The translations under genes were made by a program, and so were the position numbers. Below the pieces are notes generated by a model that saw nothing but the letters and a program-made list of their open reading frames with translations, searched no databases and had not been told where the DNA came from. A stretch of DNA of 64,000 nucleotides from positions 248,001-312,000 of the forward strand of contig NZ_JAKRFZ010000001.1 in assembly GCF_022347765.1 (NCBI RefSeq), read 5' to 3'. Each line of letters starts with the position of its first letter. The stretch's first letter is position 1. Source of the DNA: Pseudoalteromonas sp. OOF1S-7 (lineage in GTDB: Bacteria > Pseudomonadota > Gammaproteobacteria > Enterobacterales > Alteromonadaceae). Below are positions 8,224-16,940 of this stretch, one piece after another.

Positions 8224-10083
8224 TTAGAAGCTGCCTTGCAGAGTAAGGCCTGAGTAGCTGCTGTAGCCACGTACCATGATGTGGTAAGTGCCGCCATCTG
8301 TGCCAGAACTCAGAGTACACGTTTCATTGTTGCCAGAACGATATGGACGACAATCGTAGTTATTGGTGGTTGGCTGAGTACCTTTACGCACATACAAGTC
8401 TGCATCACCTGAGCCACCTGAAATGCTGACATTTAGTGTCACATTGGCGGGGACTTCGATGGTATAACGCGTATCTGTGTTAGTACCGCCAGACAAGCCC
8501 GTTACTGGCACGCCATTTTCAAGACAGTTGGCACCACAGCCGGATGAATCACCGAATGTGCCTGTCAGTGTAGCACCTGAATACTGGCTGTAGCCATGCA
8601 GCATAACATACCAGTCACCAGCAGCCGGGTTTGAAAACTCACAAGACTCGTTGTTACCGTTTTTGTAAGGGCGACATGAATAGCTGCTTTGAGTAGGCTG
8701 TGAACCTTGTTGCACATACAGATCGGCATCACCTGAGCCACCCGTTAGTGTGAAGGAAACAGACGCCGCTCCGGCAGGCACTGCCAGCTTGTAGAAGGTC
8801 TCGGAACCCGTCGCACCAGACGCTGTTACACCAACACCTGAAGTAAGTTCAGTTGGGCCCGGCGGAGGTGGTGGAGGTGGCGCATCACCTTCAAGCGTGT
8901 AAAGTAGTTCATTCGGTGAACTTGCTTTGGCATCAGACACCGCACCTTTGGTACTTCTGCTGCTCAGCAGTGAATCAATCTGCGCTGGCGTCAGTGTAGG
9001 ATCCTGGTCAAGGTACAAGGCGACCGCACCTGCAACATGAGGCGCTGCCATTGACGTACCACTGATGGTATTCGTCGCGCTGTCTGAGTTATACCAGGCT
9101 GACTTGATGCTTGAACCTGGTGCATAGATATCCAGACAAGAACCATAGTTTGAGAAGCTGGAGCGACCATCACTGCTCGTTGTCGAACCAACAGTGATTG
9201 CGTCCGCTGCGCGAGCTGGCGAGTAGTTACACGCGTCGCTGTTGTCATTACCGGCAGCCACAACGAAAGTAACACCAGAAGCAACAGCCGCATTAACGGC
9301 ATCATCAACTGCCTGAGATACGCCGCCACCTAAACTCATGTTAGCAACAGACGGACCAGAAGCATTATTTTTAACCCAGTCAATCCCTGAGATCACCCCT
9401 GAGTATGACCCTGAACCATTACAGCCCAATACGCGAACGCCGACAACATTAACATTTTTTGCAACACCGTACTCTGAGCCACCAATAGTACCGGCAACGT
9501 GCGTACCGTGACCGTTACAGTCAGACGAGTCAGCATCGTTATCAACAAAGTCATATCCATGGCTTGCGCGATTGCCAAATTCACTGTGCGAAATACGCAC
9601 ACCAGTATCGATAACGTAAGCAGTAACGCCTGAGCCGTCGAAGTCATAGTGGTAGTTTGAATTCAGAGGCAATGCACGCTGATCAACACGGTCCAGACCC
9701 CAAATCGCATTGCTCTGATCGCCAGAAGCCTGCGGGGTAACTGTGACAATCTGATCTTGCTCGATGTAAGCAATGTTTGGGTCTTTCAGCATTGCTTTAA
9801 CATCGCCTTGTGATGCATCGACAACAACACCGTTTAGCGCACCGTTAAAGCGCTTTGCGACATTGATATTGTAAGCGTTGCTCAGTGCCTGTGCCTGTGT
9901 GCTTGCATAGTCAGAAATAGCCATAGCGCTTTGTGTATTAAGCACGGTTGGCGTTTTAAACACGACAATATACTTGCCAGGAATGGCTTTGCCTTGATCT
10001 GCGGTCAACAACTCGGCCTGAGCCATAGACTGTCCAGACAGGCCCGCCAGAATGGCAAAAGCCAGTGTGTTTAGTTTACGCAT
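8224..10083 (-). CDS. Secreted subtilisin-like serine protease (S8, proteinase K type) with two PPC domains
   Basis: A 619-residue exported protease. A signal peptide covers about residues 1-21 (cleavage after QSMA). An inhibitor I9 propeptide covers about 35-115. The S8 catalytic domain follows, with Asp159 (YVIDTGV), His192 (GHGTHVAG), oxyanion Asn279 (AAGND) and Ser344 (SGTSMAAPHVAG). A Pro-rich linker near residue 403 leads to two tandem PPC (pre-peptidase C-terminal) domains, each with a GGSGDADLYV motif. PPC domains are normally removed or help binding to insoluble substrate. The ATG has an AAGGAAC ribosome site. Its role is extracellular protein degradation. A TyrR-like palindrome lies about 110 bp upstream. 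Confidence 0.95.
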   Translation of the reverse strand: MRKLNTLAFAILAGLSGQSMAQAELLTADQGKAIPGKYIVVFKTPTVLNTQSAMAISDYASTQAQALSNAYNINVAKRFNGALNGVVVDASQGDVKAMLKDPNIAYIEQDQIVTVTPQASGDQSNAIWGLDRVDQRALPLNSNYHYDFDGSGVTAYVIDTGVRISHSEFGNRASHGYDFVDNDADSSDCNGHGTHVAGTIGGSEYGVAKNVNVVGVRVLGCNGSGSYSGVISGIDWVKNNASGPSVANMSLGGGVSQAVDDAVNAAVASGVTFVVAAGNDNSDACNYSPARAADAITVGSTTSSDGRSSFSNYGSCLDIYAPGSSIKSAWYNSDSATNTISGTSMAAPHVAGAVALYLDQDPTLTPAQIDSLLSSRSTKGAVSDAKASSPNELLYTLEGDAPPPPPPPGPTELTSGVGVTASGATGSETFYKLAVPAGAASVSFTLTGGSGDADLYVQQGSQPTQSSYSCRPYKNGNNESCEFSNPAAGDWYVMLHGYSQYSGATLTGTFGDSSGCGANCLENGVPVTGLSGGTNTDTRYTIEVPANVTLNVSISGGSGDADLYVRKGTQPTTNNYDCRPYRSGNNETCTLSSGTDGGTYHIMVRGYSSYSGLTLQGSF

Positions 10084-10179
10084 ACTTGTTCCTTTTTTGT
10101 TGTTTGGTTAATTTCCAATCAAAATGTAGCGCATATGAAGAAAAAATAAACAACAAATTGGAACATTTATTTAACTATG

Positions 10180-10208
10180 TTTACATTTTTTGTAAATTTA
10201 AATTTACA
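10180..10208 (-). promoter_or_regulatory. TyrR-type palindrome upstream of the secreted protease
   Basis: TGTAAATTTAAATTTACA (10191-10208) is a perfect 18-bp palindrome with exactly the TyrR consensus form TGTAAA-N6-TTTACA. TTTACA-N5-TGTAAA (10180-10196) overlaps it, giving three half-sites in a row. The nearest downstream gene is the protease, with its start at 10083. TyrR control is an inference from the motif; AT-rich palindromes can arise by chance. Confidence 0.45.
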
Positions 10209-10746
10209 TTAGTTTATTGATACTTTATGAACATTCCTGTGGGGCATTGATTATTATGGTTTTTATCTAAAATAATGCCGGCTCTCACCCATTATCGAGA
10301 CTATTCTCGTCATAGTGTTTTCATGTTTTCCGTATTAAAGGATCACCCCGCGTGATGTTATCTGCCCAGATGACTTCTGTGAGTGAAAATATTACACGTA
10401 CGAGCGAGCATCCAATTTGCTCAAACTCTCCGCTATCAGTGTATTTGGTGAGTGTGTTTCGTAGCATGTTGTTTATTTGAGCAGGGCTTAATTGACTGAG
10501 AACCTGCACTAGCTTGTTAAAGCCCGTTGATAAAATTGACTTAATGATAATTTCCAAATAGGGTACATTATTAATAGGCGGGTTTTCATTTTACGCCTTT
10601 AAGGGGATCCGCATTGAGAACACAAACACTGACGTCTGGCACGCTCCCCACGGATTATATCATTCCAACCTGGCGCTATGAGCCTTATTCAGACTAGTTA
10701 GATTTTGCACTGGTGAAGCTAAGAAGCTTTTATTGAAAGGAATAAA
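10209..10746. other. Intergenic region with an open frame lacking a credible start
   Basis: On the minus strand, 10321-10557 is open for about 78 codons (ending GDPLIRKT), but it begins only with a TTG and no ribosome site. A short ATG frame with a different phase overlaps its upstream end, as in a decayed or frameshifted gene. I do not recognise the peptide. AAAGGAAT just before 10747 is the ribosome site of the S41 gene. Nothing else is supported here. Confidence 0.3.
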
Positions 10747-12189
10747 ATGAACAAACTTTCTACTACTGTACTTTTTATATTTACCTATGTAATTTGCCCG
10801 CAGGTTGATGCAAAGAGCTCAAAACCGGCCAGTGATGTCACTTACTGGCAGTCACAGGGATACGGCTACTTTATTAAAAAAACGCCAACAACACTGACGT
10901 TTTATGACGTTACGCAATCGCATTGCCTATTAAACAGTGAAGAGTCGGGAGACTACGACCCCGCCAACTTGATCTCATTAACACAGGGTGCAGAGCTTCA
11001 CTGGGAAACACTACACCCGGTAAAACTAAAACCTTTAAATCGCTTACCAGCAAACTGCCTGAATACCGCCAACACAATGAATGCCGTCGGTAATTTTGAT
11101 GTGTTCTGGCAAACATTTGCAGAACACTATGCTTTTAGCCAAACAAAACAGTGGAATTGGGAAGCGCAGTATTCACCGTGGCGTAATAGGCTTAACAAAA
11201 ACAGCAGCAGTGAAGAGCTACTTTCTGTTCTGAACGATTTAATCACAGCGCTACAAGACGGACATGCCTATATCGCAAATATTGATGGTGAGACTCTGGC
11301 CATGTACGAACATAAATGGAATACATTCAGAAGTGAACGCATAGACATACCATATAAAACATACATCGCGTCTGCCACATCACCAAAAATTAAAAGTCCG
11401 CGGTCCTTTTACCATTTTCTCACCCAACTACATCAAAAAGTGATTGAGCAGTACTTCATCGATGATTCGAAAAAAATACATGACGCATTTTTGAGCGCTT
11501 CTCTACCTGGCAATGTCCAATACCTCAGTATCGATCACCTTCGCGAGTTTGCAGATGGAAATACGTTGGAAGATGACATACACGTCGTAGATGAAGTAAT
11601 GACGGCTTTGTTGCCACAGTTAAGAAAATCAGATGGTCTCATAATTGATCTAAGGTGGAATTCGGGAGGAAAAGACCAGCTAGGCTTACGGTTACTCTCT
11701 CATTTTATTAATGAACCCCTGATAATAGGTTCCAAACGAACAAAAATACTTTCAGGCTTTCTACCTGAAAACAAGATTAAAGTTTCACCCCAGCACCCTA
11801 AGCCTTACTTGGGGCCAATTGTGATATTAACCAGCCCGCTGACAGTCAGTGCAGCAGAAGTGCTTGTACTTGGGCTAAAGGCACGAGACAAAGTCAAATT
11901 GTTTGGTGAGCCGAGCAATGGCTCGTTTAGCGATACACTCGTTAAGCAGCTTCCAAACGGCTGGATTTTCACGCTTTCAAACGAGCAATACCTGGACACG
12001 GATGGCGTACATTTTGAAAGTAAAGGGATACCAGTTGATGAGACATTCAAGTACCTGAATTGGAATGAACTTCTTGCAGGAAAAGACCCAGCTCTTTCAG
12101 CAGCGCAAAGGTACTTATCAATGAGCAAAACCTCAGAAAATCTCAGGACACCCACCGCAAACCTAACCGTAGCGGAGCCACTAAATTGA
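10747..12189 (+). CDS. Exported S41-family (tail-specific-type) protease
   Basis: A 480-residue protein with a signal peptide (about residues 1-22, ending VDAKS). The C-terminal half is an S41 peptidase core: SDGLIIDLRWNSGGK (the IDLR-N-GG motif), then ILTSPLTVSAAEVLVLGLK carrying the nucleophile Ser of the SAAE motif, GEPSNGSFSD and GVHFESKGIPVDE. No PDZ domain is obvious in the roughly 290 residues before it. It probably cleaves peptides in the periplasm; the substrate is unknown. The last about 18 residues (SENLRTPTANL...) are encoded inside a repeat that recurs downstream, so the original C-terminus may have been replaced. Confidence 0.8.
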   Translation: MNKLSTTVLFIFTYVICPQVDAKSSKPASDVTYWQSQGYGYFIKKTPTTLTFYDVTQSHCLLNSEESGDYDPANLISLTQGAELHWETLHPVKLKPLNRLPANCLNTANTMNAVGNFDVFWQTFAEHYAFSQTKQWNWEAQYSPWRNRLNKNSSSEELLSVLNDLITALQDGHAYIANIDGETLAMYEHKWNTFRSERIDIPYKTYIASATSPKIKSPRSFYHFLTQLHQKVIEQYFIDDSKKIHDAFLSASLPGNVQYLSIDHLREFADGNTLEDDIHVVDEVMTALLPQLRKSDGLIIDLRWNSGGKDQLGLRLLSHFINEPLIIGSKRTKILSGFLPENKIKVSPQHPKPYLGPIVILTSPLTVSAAEVLVLGLKARDKVKLFGEPSNGSFSDTLVKQLPNGWIFTLSNEQYLDTDGVHFESKGIPVDETFKYLNWNELLAGKDPALSAAQRYLSMSKTSENLRTPTANLTVAEPLN

Positions 12190-12249
12190 CCGGTACCGTC
12201 AATAAACCTCAGAAAATCTAAAACGAAAATCTCAGGACACCCACCGCAA
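12136..12249 (+). repeat. Two direct copies of a 25-bp repeat with GGACACCCACC core
   Basis: Identical 25-bp copies lie at 12136-12160 and 12225-12249. Both contain CTCAGGACACCCACCGCAA. The first is inside the 3' end of the S41 gene, the second is downstream of it. A CCTCAGAAAATCT block is also present near both copies. The core is the reverse complement of the GGTGGGTGTCC motif seen near 30.8 and 34.7 kb. Confidence 0.7.
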
Positions 12250-12404
12250 GCTACGCTATTGCAAAGACGGCGGGAGCAACTGGGAAGCACGTCAATTCTA
12301 TGAATCCATTGGATTGATCCTTTGCGAAATACAGAATGCCTTTCAAACCTGCTCCGGCGACAAACATCTGAGAGCAAATACGGGCCTTGCTCTGCAATTA
12401 AACT
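12250..12404 (+). pseudogene. Possible C-terminal remnant of a REP-associated (Y1) transposase
   Basis: One frame (phase of CGC TAT TGC near 12253) reads about 50 codons to a TAG at about 12402-12404. It ends with CSGDKHLRANTGLALQLN, reminiscent of the C-termini of RAYT/Y1 transposases (R-x-NTGLALG type). There is no start codon, and no catalytic HUH or Tyr motif is present. The adjacent 25-bp repeats fit such a remnant. The assignment is an inference from a short segment. Confidence 0.3.
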
Positions 12405-12674
12405 AGCAACCAGTCATCCGTTCCCAATATAAAAACACTTGTGAACAGCGCCAATTGTCGCTCTAATGGGTTTAATGATCAGAGAGCACAACACCCGGTT
12501 TTGGGACTTATTAATCCGGCCTGACTCATAAATGTAATATGGCTGATACACCATGCTCTGACGGGCTGATAATCCAATGCCGTAGGCGAGCACAAACTTC
12601 CTGACTTCTGAAGGCAAGTTAACGCGCTCGTGCCATACTCAACAAACTACCTTTAAAAAAGGCGACACCTTAAG
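12405..12674. other. Intergenic sequence without supported features
   Basis: A minus-strand open stretch (12414-12617, about 67 codons from a TTG) has no ribosome site and no recognised similarity. On the same strand ATGGCACGAGCGCG, just upstream, is closed by a stop after five codons, which may be another broken gene start. No convincing gene is present. Confidence 0.3.
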
Positions 12675-13046
12675 ATGCAGCTTAACAACCCAGTTAGATA
12701 TTTTGAAATTCCGGTGACTGACTTAGCGCGTGCCAGCGCCTTTTATCATTCTCTATTTGGCTTCGAATTTGAGCACGTAGTAATAGATGGTCACGACATG
12801 GCGCTATTCCCTTCACATGATAATGCTGCGGGGATCACCGGAGCACTGGTGAAAGGAGACAGCTATGTGCCATCTAAAGCTGGCGCAAGGCTGTATTTTC
12901 ATGCTGAAGACATAGACGCCACATTACTCAAGGTTTTGTCACTGGGTGGAAAAGTCCTGTATCCAAAAACATCAATTGGCGGGTTTGGCTGGGTTGCTGA
13001 GTTTGAAGACTCTGAGGGAAACTGTATCGCCCTGCATGAAGAATAG
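12675..13046 (+). CDS. VOC-family (glyoxalase/bleomycin-resistance-like) protein
   Basis: A 123-residue single VOC domain: two beta-alpha-beta-beta-beta units, from VRYFEIPVTDLARASAFYHSLFGFEFE at the start to GWVAEFEDSEGNCIALHEE at the end. VOC proteins coordinate a metal or sequester small molecules; most of this subtype have unknown ligands. The C-terminal Glu of EGNCIALHE is in the usual metal-ligand position. It is the first of five same-strand genes; the second starts 190 bp on. Confidence 0.85.
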   Translation: MQLNNPVRYFEIPVTDLARASAFYHSLFGFEFEHVVIDGHDMALFPSHDNAAGITGALVKGDSYVPSKAGARLYFHAEDIDATLLKVLSLGGKVLYPKTSIGGFGWVAEFEDSEGNCIALHEE

Positions 13047-13236
13047 ATGGGCCACCAGTATAGTCTTTCGCAGCGCATCTTTATGACAACCCATGTCATG
13101 AGAGTTGAGCCAGAATGCATATCAGGCAGACATCATACCAGATTCAATGATAACCTGTACCCAGCCTTGCACACACAGCAACCCATATCCGCTAACCCAT
13201 TGCAAGGCCAGACTATCACTGCATGGAGGATCCGCT

Positions 13237-13533
13237 ATGTTCAGGGTTATTTACCAGTGGCAGGTGCCCACTGACAACATGACCGCCTTTAAAGCTCTAT
13301 GGCAAACCACGACCGATACAATCCATGCATCGGTTGACGGAGCATTGGGCAGCTTTATGCTGCAAAGCGCCGAGCAGCCAGACAAAGTGCTGACCATCGC
13401 CAAATGGCGCTCACGTGAAGACTGGCTGCACTTTTGGGGCAATAGCAATCCGCAGTCAATGCAGCACATGCGCGAACTTGCAAAGCGCATTTCGGTAGAA
13501 ACCTTCGAAGAAATAGAAGACAGAACCCGATAG
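13237..13533 (+). CDS. Antibiotic biosynthesis monooxygenase (ABM) domain protein
   Basis: A 98-residue ABM-fold (dimeric alpha-beta barrel) protein. It begins FRVIYQWQVPTDNMTAFKALW and contains a WRSREDWLHFWGN segment. The ABM fold is used in small monooxygenases and heme-degrading enzymes; no cofactor site can be assigned here. The start at 13237 is well supported by GGAGGA seven bases upstream. Longer in-frame starts lack a ribosome site. It is the second gene of the 12.7-16.1 kb cluster. Confidence 0.8.
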   Translation: MFRVIYQWQVPTDNMTAFKALWQTTTDTIHASVDGALGSFMLQSAEQPDKVLTIAKWRSREDWLHFWGNSNPQSMQHMRELAKRISVETFEEIEDRTR

Positions 13534-13579
13534 TACGACCTACTTAATACAATATCCACGCAAAAGGACAGTAGTAACA

Positions 13580-14356
13580 ATGAATAAGCAGTCAGCGTTT
13601 GCCGACATCAACGGCACCCGACTCCATTATGAGCAAAGCGGTATCCAGGATGGCTTTCCCCTGGTTATGATCCATGGCGGCCTGGGTTCGACACGCGACC
13701 TGGATGTCATCGCTGAGTATCTGAGTGACCACTTCCGCCTGATATCCATCGACTTAAGAGGCCAAGGAAAATCGCACTTTGGCAATGCGGCCTTGAGTTA
13801 TGCTCAGTATCAAAGTGACATACAGGCTCTGCTCAGTAAGCTGGAAATCACCCAATATGCCCTGTTTGGCTTCAGCGATGGTGGCATTGTGGCTTATCGC
13901 CTGGCTGCGCAAAATCCGGGTCAGGTAAAGCGACTGGTCACCTTGGGGTCATCCTGGCGCCTGGAGGAAAATGATCCTGCAATCGAAACTCTGCAAAGCC
14001 TCACGGTTGAGCGCTGGAGCGAGATGTTTCCCGAAGACGTTGCTTATTATAACGCGTCCAATCCAGCACCCGACTTTGCGGCCCTGGTTGCGGCTGTGAA
14101 AACGCTCTGGCTCGATACCAGCGAAACCGGCTATCCGTGCAATTTAGTCACCCAAATTAAGTGCCCAACCCTGATCATGCGAGGCGATAATGACTTTTTG
14201 TTTTCTCTCGAGGAAGGCGTCGCGCTTAAAGCCCGGATTACGGATGCCAGCTTCGCAAATATACCTTTCGCCTCTCATGCTGCACACCAGGAGTTACCTG
14301 AGCTGGTATGCCCTGCCATTCAACAGTTTTTTCGCACAGCCAGCGGCACAAACTAA
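13580..14356 (+). CDS. Alpha/beta-hydrolase
   Basis: A 258-residue cytoplasmic alpha/beta-hydrolase. Features are the oxyanion-loop MIHGGLGS near residue 32, the nucleophile elbow GFSDGG (Ser near residue 98), the acid-loop MRGDNDFLF and the catalytic His in ASHAAHQE near the C-terminus. There is no cap-specific motif, so the substrate (ester, lactone or peptide) is unknown. AAAGGAC precedes the ATG at the right distance. It starts 46 bp after the ABM gene and ends 9 bp before the S66 gene, so it is probably part of one transcript. Confidence 0.88.
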   Translation: MNKQSAFADINGTRLHYEQSGIQDGFPLVMIHGGLGSTRDLDVIAEYLSDHFRLISIDLRGQGKSHFGNAALSYAQYQSDIQALLSKLEITQYALFGFSDGGIVAYRLAAQNPGQVKRLVTLGSSWRLEENDPAIETLQSLTVERWSEMFPEDVAYYNASNPAPDFAALVAAVKTLWLDTSETGYPCNLVTQIKCPTLIMRGDNDFLFSLEEGVALKARITDASFANIPFASHAAHQELPELVCPAIQQFFRTASGTN

Positions 14357-14365
14357 AGGATTGAT

Positions 14366-15358
14366 ATGAACACGCAAAGGAAAACAGCACGCATTGTTTC
14401 ACCCAGCAGATCGGCGGATATTTTATCCGAAGAGACCACCGCGATTGCCATTGAGACACTTGCCGGGCTTAACATTCACTGTGACTTTGCAGCGCATTAT
14501 ACGCACCAGGCGGTGACGAACACTCAGCTGATACAAGACAAAGCAAAAGATCTCAACGATGCCTATGCCGACCCCGAAGTGGCGCTCATTCTGAGTGCCA
14601 TTGGTGGCCATAATGCCAACAGAATACTTGACCAGCTGGACTGGGAGACGATCCGAGCTCACCGCAAACCCCTGTGTGGCTACTCGGATATCACTGTGCT
14701 GCTCAATGCCATTTATGCCAAAACCGGTCAGGTGACTTATCTGGGACCCCATTTTTCTTCGTTCGGTATGCAGCGGGGCTTTGAATACACCCTCAGGCAT
14801 TTTGAACGCGCGCTGTTCGAAGGGACTGAGTATGCCTTGGATGTTTCTGCTGCCTGGTCAGATGATCTTTGGTTTATCGATCAAACCAGACGCACCTTTT
14901 TCGACAACGCGGGACCCGTTATCGTCAACCAGGGAGCGTGTACAGGCACAATTTTGGGTGGTAACCTGTGTTCCTTTAACCTGTTACAGGGCACCCAGTA
15001 TATGCCCGACTTGACAGGTGCCGTCTTGTTCTTAGAAGAAGACAACCTGCTTGGTGAGCTGACCCTGACAGAATTTGAACGCAATCTGCAATCTTTGTTG
15101 TCTCATCAGGGCGCTGAACGCATTCATGGTCTCATGCTAGGCCGGTTTCAAACAGACAGTAAAATCCAGCTCAACGACCTGATTGAATTGCTTAGCAGCT
15201 TTGAGCAACTTAACCACTGTCCGGTGGTATGTAACCTCGACTTTGGCCACACTACCCCCATCTTCACCGTGCCAATTGGCGGGCAATGTAAAGTCAATGC
15301 AATTGGAGAGACAGTCACAATAAAAGTGTCTTCGTGCGTTTCAGGCTCAACGGGATAA
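14366..15358 (+). CDS. S66 serine peptidase, MccF-like (LD-carboxypeptidase family)
   Basis: A 330-residue cytoplasmic S66 peptidase. The ILSAIGGHNANRIL turn near residue 76 and CGYSDITVLLNAI (nucleophile Ser107) are characteristic. The catalytic Glu is in LFLEEDN and the catalytic His in DFGHTTPIFTVPIG. The GGHN-N form is closer to MccF, which cleaves the amide of microcin C-type peptide-nucleotides, than to the murein recycling LD-carboxypeptidase LdcA. AAAGGA precedes the ATG. Its neighbours (VOC, ABM, hydrolase) are compatible with a detoxification role, but that is inference. Confidence 0.85.
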   Translation: MNTQRKTARIVSPSRSADILSEETTAIAIETLAGLNIHCDFAAHYTHQAVTNTQLIQDKAKDLNDAYADPEVALILSAIGGHNANRILDQLDWETIRAHRKPLCGYSDITVLLNAIYAKTGQVTYLGPHFSSFGMQRGFEYTLRHFERALFEGTEYALDVSAAWSDDLWFIDQTRRTFFDNAGPVIVNQGACTGTILGGNLCSFNLLQGTQYMPDLTGAVLFLEEDNLLGELTLTEFERNLQSLLSHQGAERIHGLMLGRFQTDSKIQLNDLIELLSSFEQLNHCPVVCNLDFGHTTPIFTVPIGGQCKVNAIGETVTIKVSSCVSGSTG

Positions 15359-15362
15359 ACGT

Positions 15363-16070
15363 ATGTCGTATAGAACTATTTTCACGGATGAGGAACCGGT
15401 TTCACACACAGCACAGAGTCCAGCTTTGCCCTTATCTTTCTATGTGAAGTGGCTTAGGGCAGTTGGTCTGCTCATTTTACTGGGTTTTATTTCCAGCTAT
15501 GTGATGCAGTTTTCATCTTTAACTGAAGTGCACCACTGGCACGCCGCTGTGTCCTTGTTGTGGATTGCAGGTATGCTCGTCCAGGTCACGCTTATTCACC
15601 AACAGCGCTTCATCTGCCATCGGGTTTTAGGATACTGGCTGCTGTGCATTTTGCTGGCCTTTATTGGCTCTACCCTGTGGCTTTATAGCACGGTATATCA
15701 GGCGCGCATTAATACCGCAGCCATTTTCCGGCTTGTGCTGAGCCTGGACCTGATGCTTTTTCCAGCCTTTATTGTATTCATGTGTAACGCTATTTTTCGT
15801 TCCAACTCGCCGCATGCACACGCCCACTGGATACTCCTGGCTGCCGTGATGCTGTTACCGCCAGGGCTGGGCCGCCTGATCCATGGTCTGTTTTTCTTCC
15901 CGCTTGATGCGCCGGTGCGGTTTTTTTACGAGCCGACGGTTGCGGTTACAGGGATCATTCTCTGGCAGATCGGCTGTGCCGAACATTGGCGCTACCGGAG
16001 CACCAAGGTGTGTTTGGTGCTCTTTATCACAGCTACTGTGGCAAGTTATGGCGTTGCGTATTTGTGTTAA
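15363..16070 (+). CDS. Seven-helix-like membrane protein with conserved histidines
   Basis: A 235-residue integral membrane protein with about six or seven hydrophobic helices after a 25-residue soluble N-terminus. It carries HHWHAAVSLLWI, CHRVLGYWLL and HAHAHWILL. His residues at helix ends in this pattern resemble heme- or metal-binding membrane families such as DUF2306-like proteins. I cannot name the family with confidence. It begins 4 bp after the S66 gene, so translation is likely coupled. It is the last gene of the cluster. Confidence 0.7.
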   Translation: MSYRTIFTDEEPVSHTAQSPALPLSFYVKWLRAVGLLILLGFISSYVMQFSSLTEVHHWHAAVSLLWIAGMLVQVTLIHQQRFICHRVLGYWLLCILLAFIGSTLWLYSTVYQARINTAAIFRLVLSLDLMLFPAFIVFMCNAIFRSNSPHAHAHWILLAAVMLLPPGLGRLIHGLFFFPLDAPVRFFYEPTVAVTGIILWQIGCAEHWRYRSTKVCLVLFITATVASYGVAYLC

Positions 16071-16121
16071 TACCAAGCTGACACCAAAACCGTTCAACCG
16101 CTTGTTTTTATTTAACAATAC

Positions 16122-16799
16122 CTAGATATCTGATGCAGGTTGATGGCGCAAATCAAACCCTTTGAAAATCAGCCAAAGTGGCAGTAAGAACTCGAACAGT
16201 GCACCAGGTATATACATCCATGAACCGCCCAGGCTTATATCAAAGAAATCAAACAATACTTTCAGTAACAACATGACATAGCCCAGCAATCCGAGTGCTG
16301 ACAACAAACGCGGGACCAGACGGTACTTAAACAGGGTAACGTTCAGCAAGAATCCAAATATGGCCAGCGCTATCATGCCCATCAGAAAGCTGAAGTAACG
16401 CTCCGTCTTTAGCGCACTGCCCATGATATATAACTGCTCGCTGCTTACAACTGAGCTCACTGCCAACTTATCTCCCATCGTAGCAAAGGTCATCAGGATC
16501 ACGGCGCCGGAGATCAGCATCGCCGCTTCAATGACACGGCCAGCAATATAACCTATCGCCACCCGCTCACTGTATTGCTTAATCATGGGATAAAGCACAA
16601 TGGCAATACCGACCACCGCCACACAGTTGACGAATTCAAGTAATGCTGCCAGCGCCAGCGTTGATTCATTTTGTGCAGCCTGCATAAGAAAATCGGGCAA
16701 TCTCAGCAGTGGTGATAAGATTGAGTCCGCGTACATATACGAGCTGGTCGAGATGAGAAAGAGTAATCCGGCAATACGTGCCGCGAGTTGATGAGACAT
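16122..16799 (-). CDS. DUF4386 family membrane protein
   Basis: A 225-residue membrane protein with about six helices. The start RIAGLLFLISTSSYMYAD, the IVLYPMIKQYSERVAIGYIAGRVIEAAMLI segment and the long final helices match DUF4386 proteins. Their function is unknown. The ATG at 16799 has GGGAG at good spacing; an upstream ATG is unlikely. The AraC regulator lies 141 bp upstream on the same strand. DUF4386 genes are often found beside such regulators. Confidence 0.8.
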   Translation of the reverse strand: MSHQLAARIAGLLFLISTSSYMYADSILSPLLRLPDFLMQAAQNESTLALAALLEFVNCVAVVGIAIVLYPMIKQYSERVAIGYIAGRVIEAAMLISGAVILMTFATMGDKLAVSSVVSSEQLYIMGSALKTERYFSFLMGMIALAIFGFLLNVTLFKYRLVPRLLSALGLLGYVMLLLKVLFDFFDISLGGSWMYIPGALFEFLLPLWLIFKGFDLRHQPASDI

Positions 16800-16940
16800 A
16801 GTTAAAACTCCCTTAGTGAAGGTGTCAGGCAATCTAAAATTTGTCAGTGCCTGTGGCTTAATGTGATAACGCCATTGTTCGGGAGGAGACTCTGGTTGTC
16901 GTTCGAATGGGCCCGTTCGAACTTTTTATTCATATAAGTT

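Noticed and set aside
10321..10557. Minus-strand 78-codon frame upstream of the S41 gene
   Set aside because: It has only a TTG start, no ribosome site and a stop just upstream in frame. It is more likely chance or a decayed gene.
12414..12617. Minus-strand 67-codon frame after the S41 gene
   Set aside because: TTG start, no ribosome site and no recognisable similarity. It is kept only as part of a debris region.
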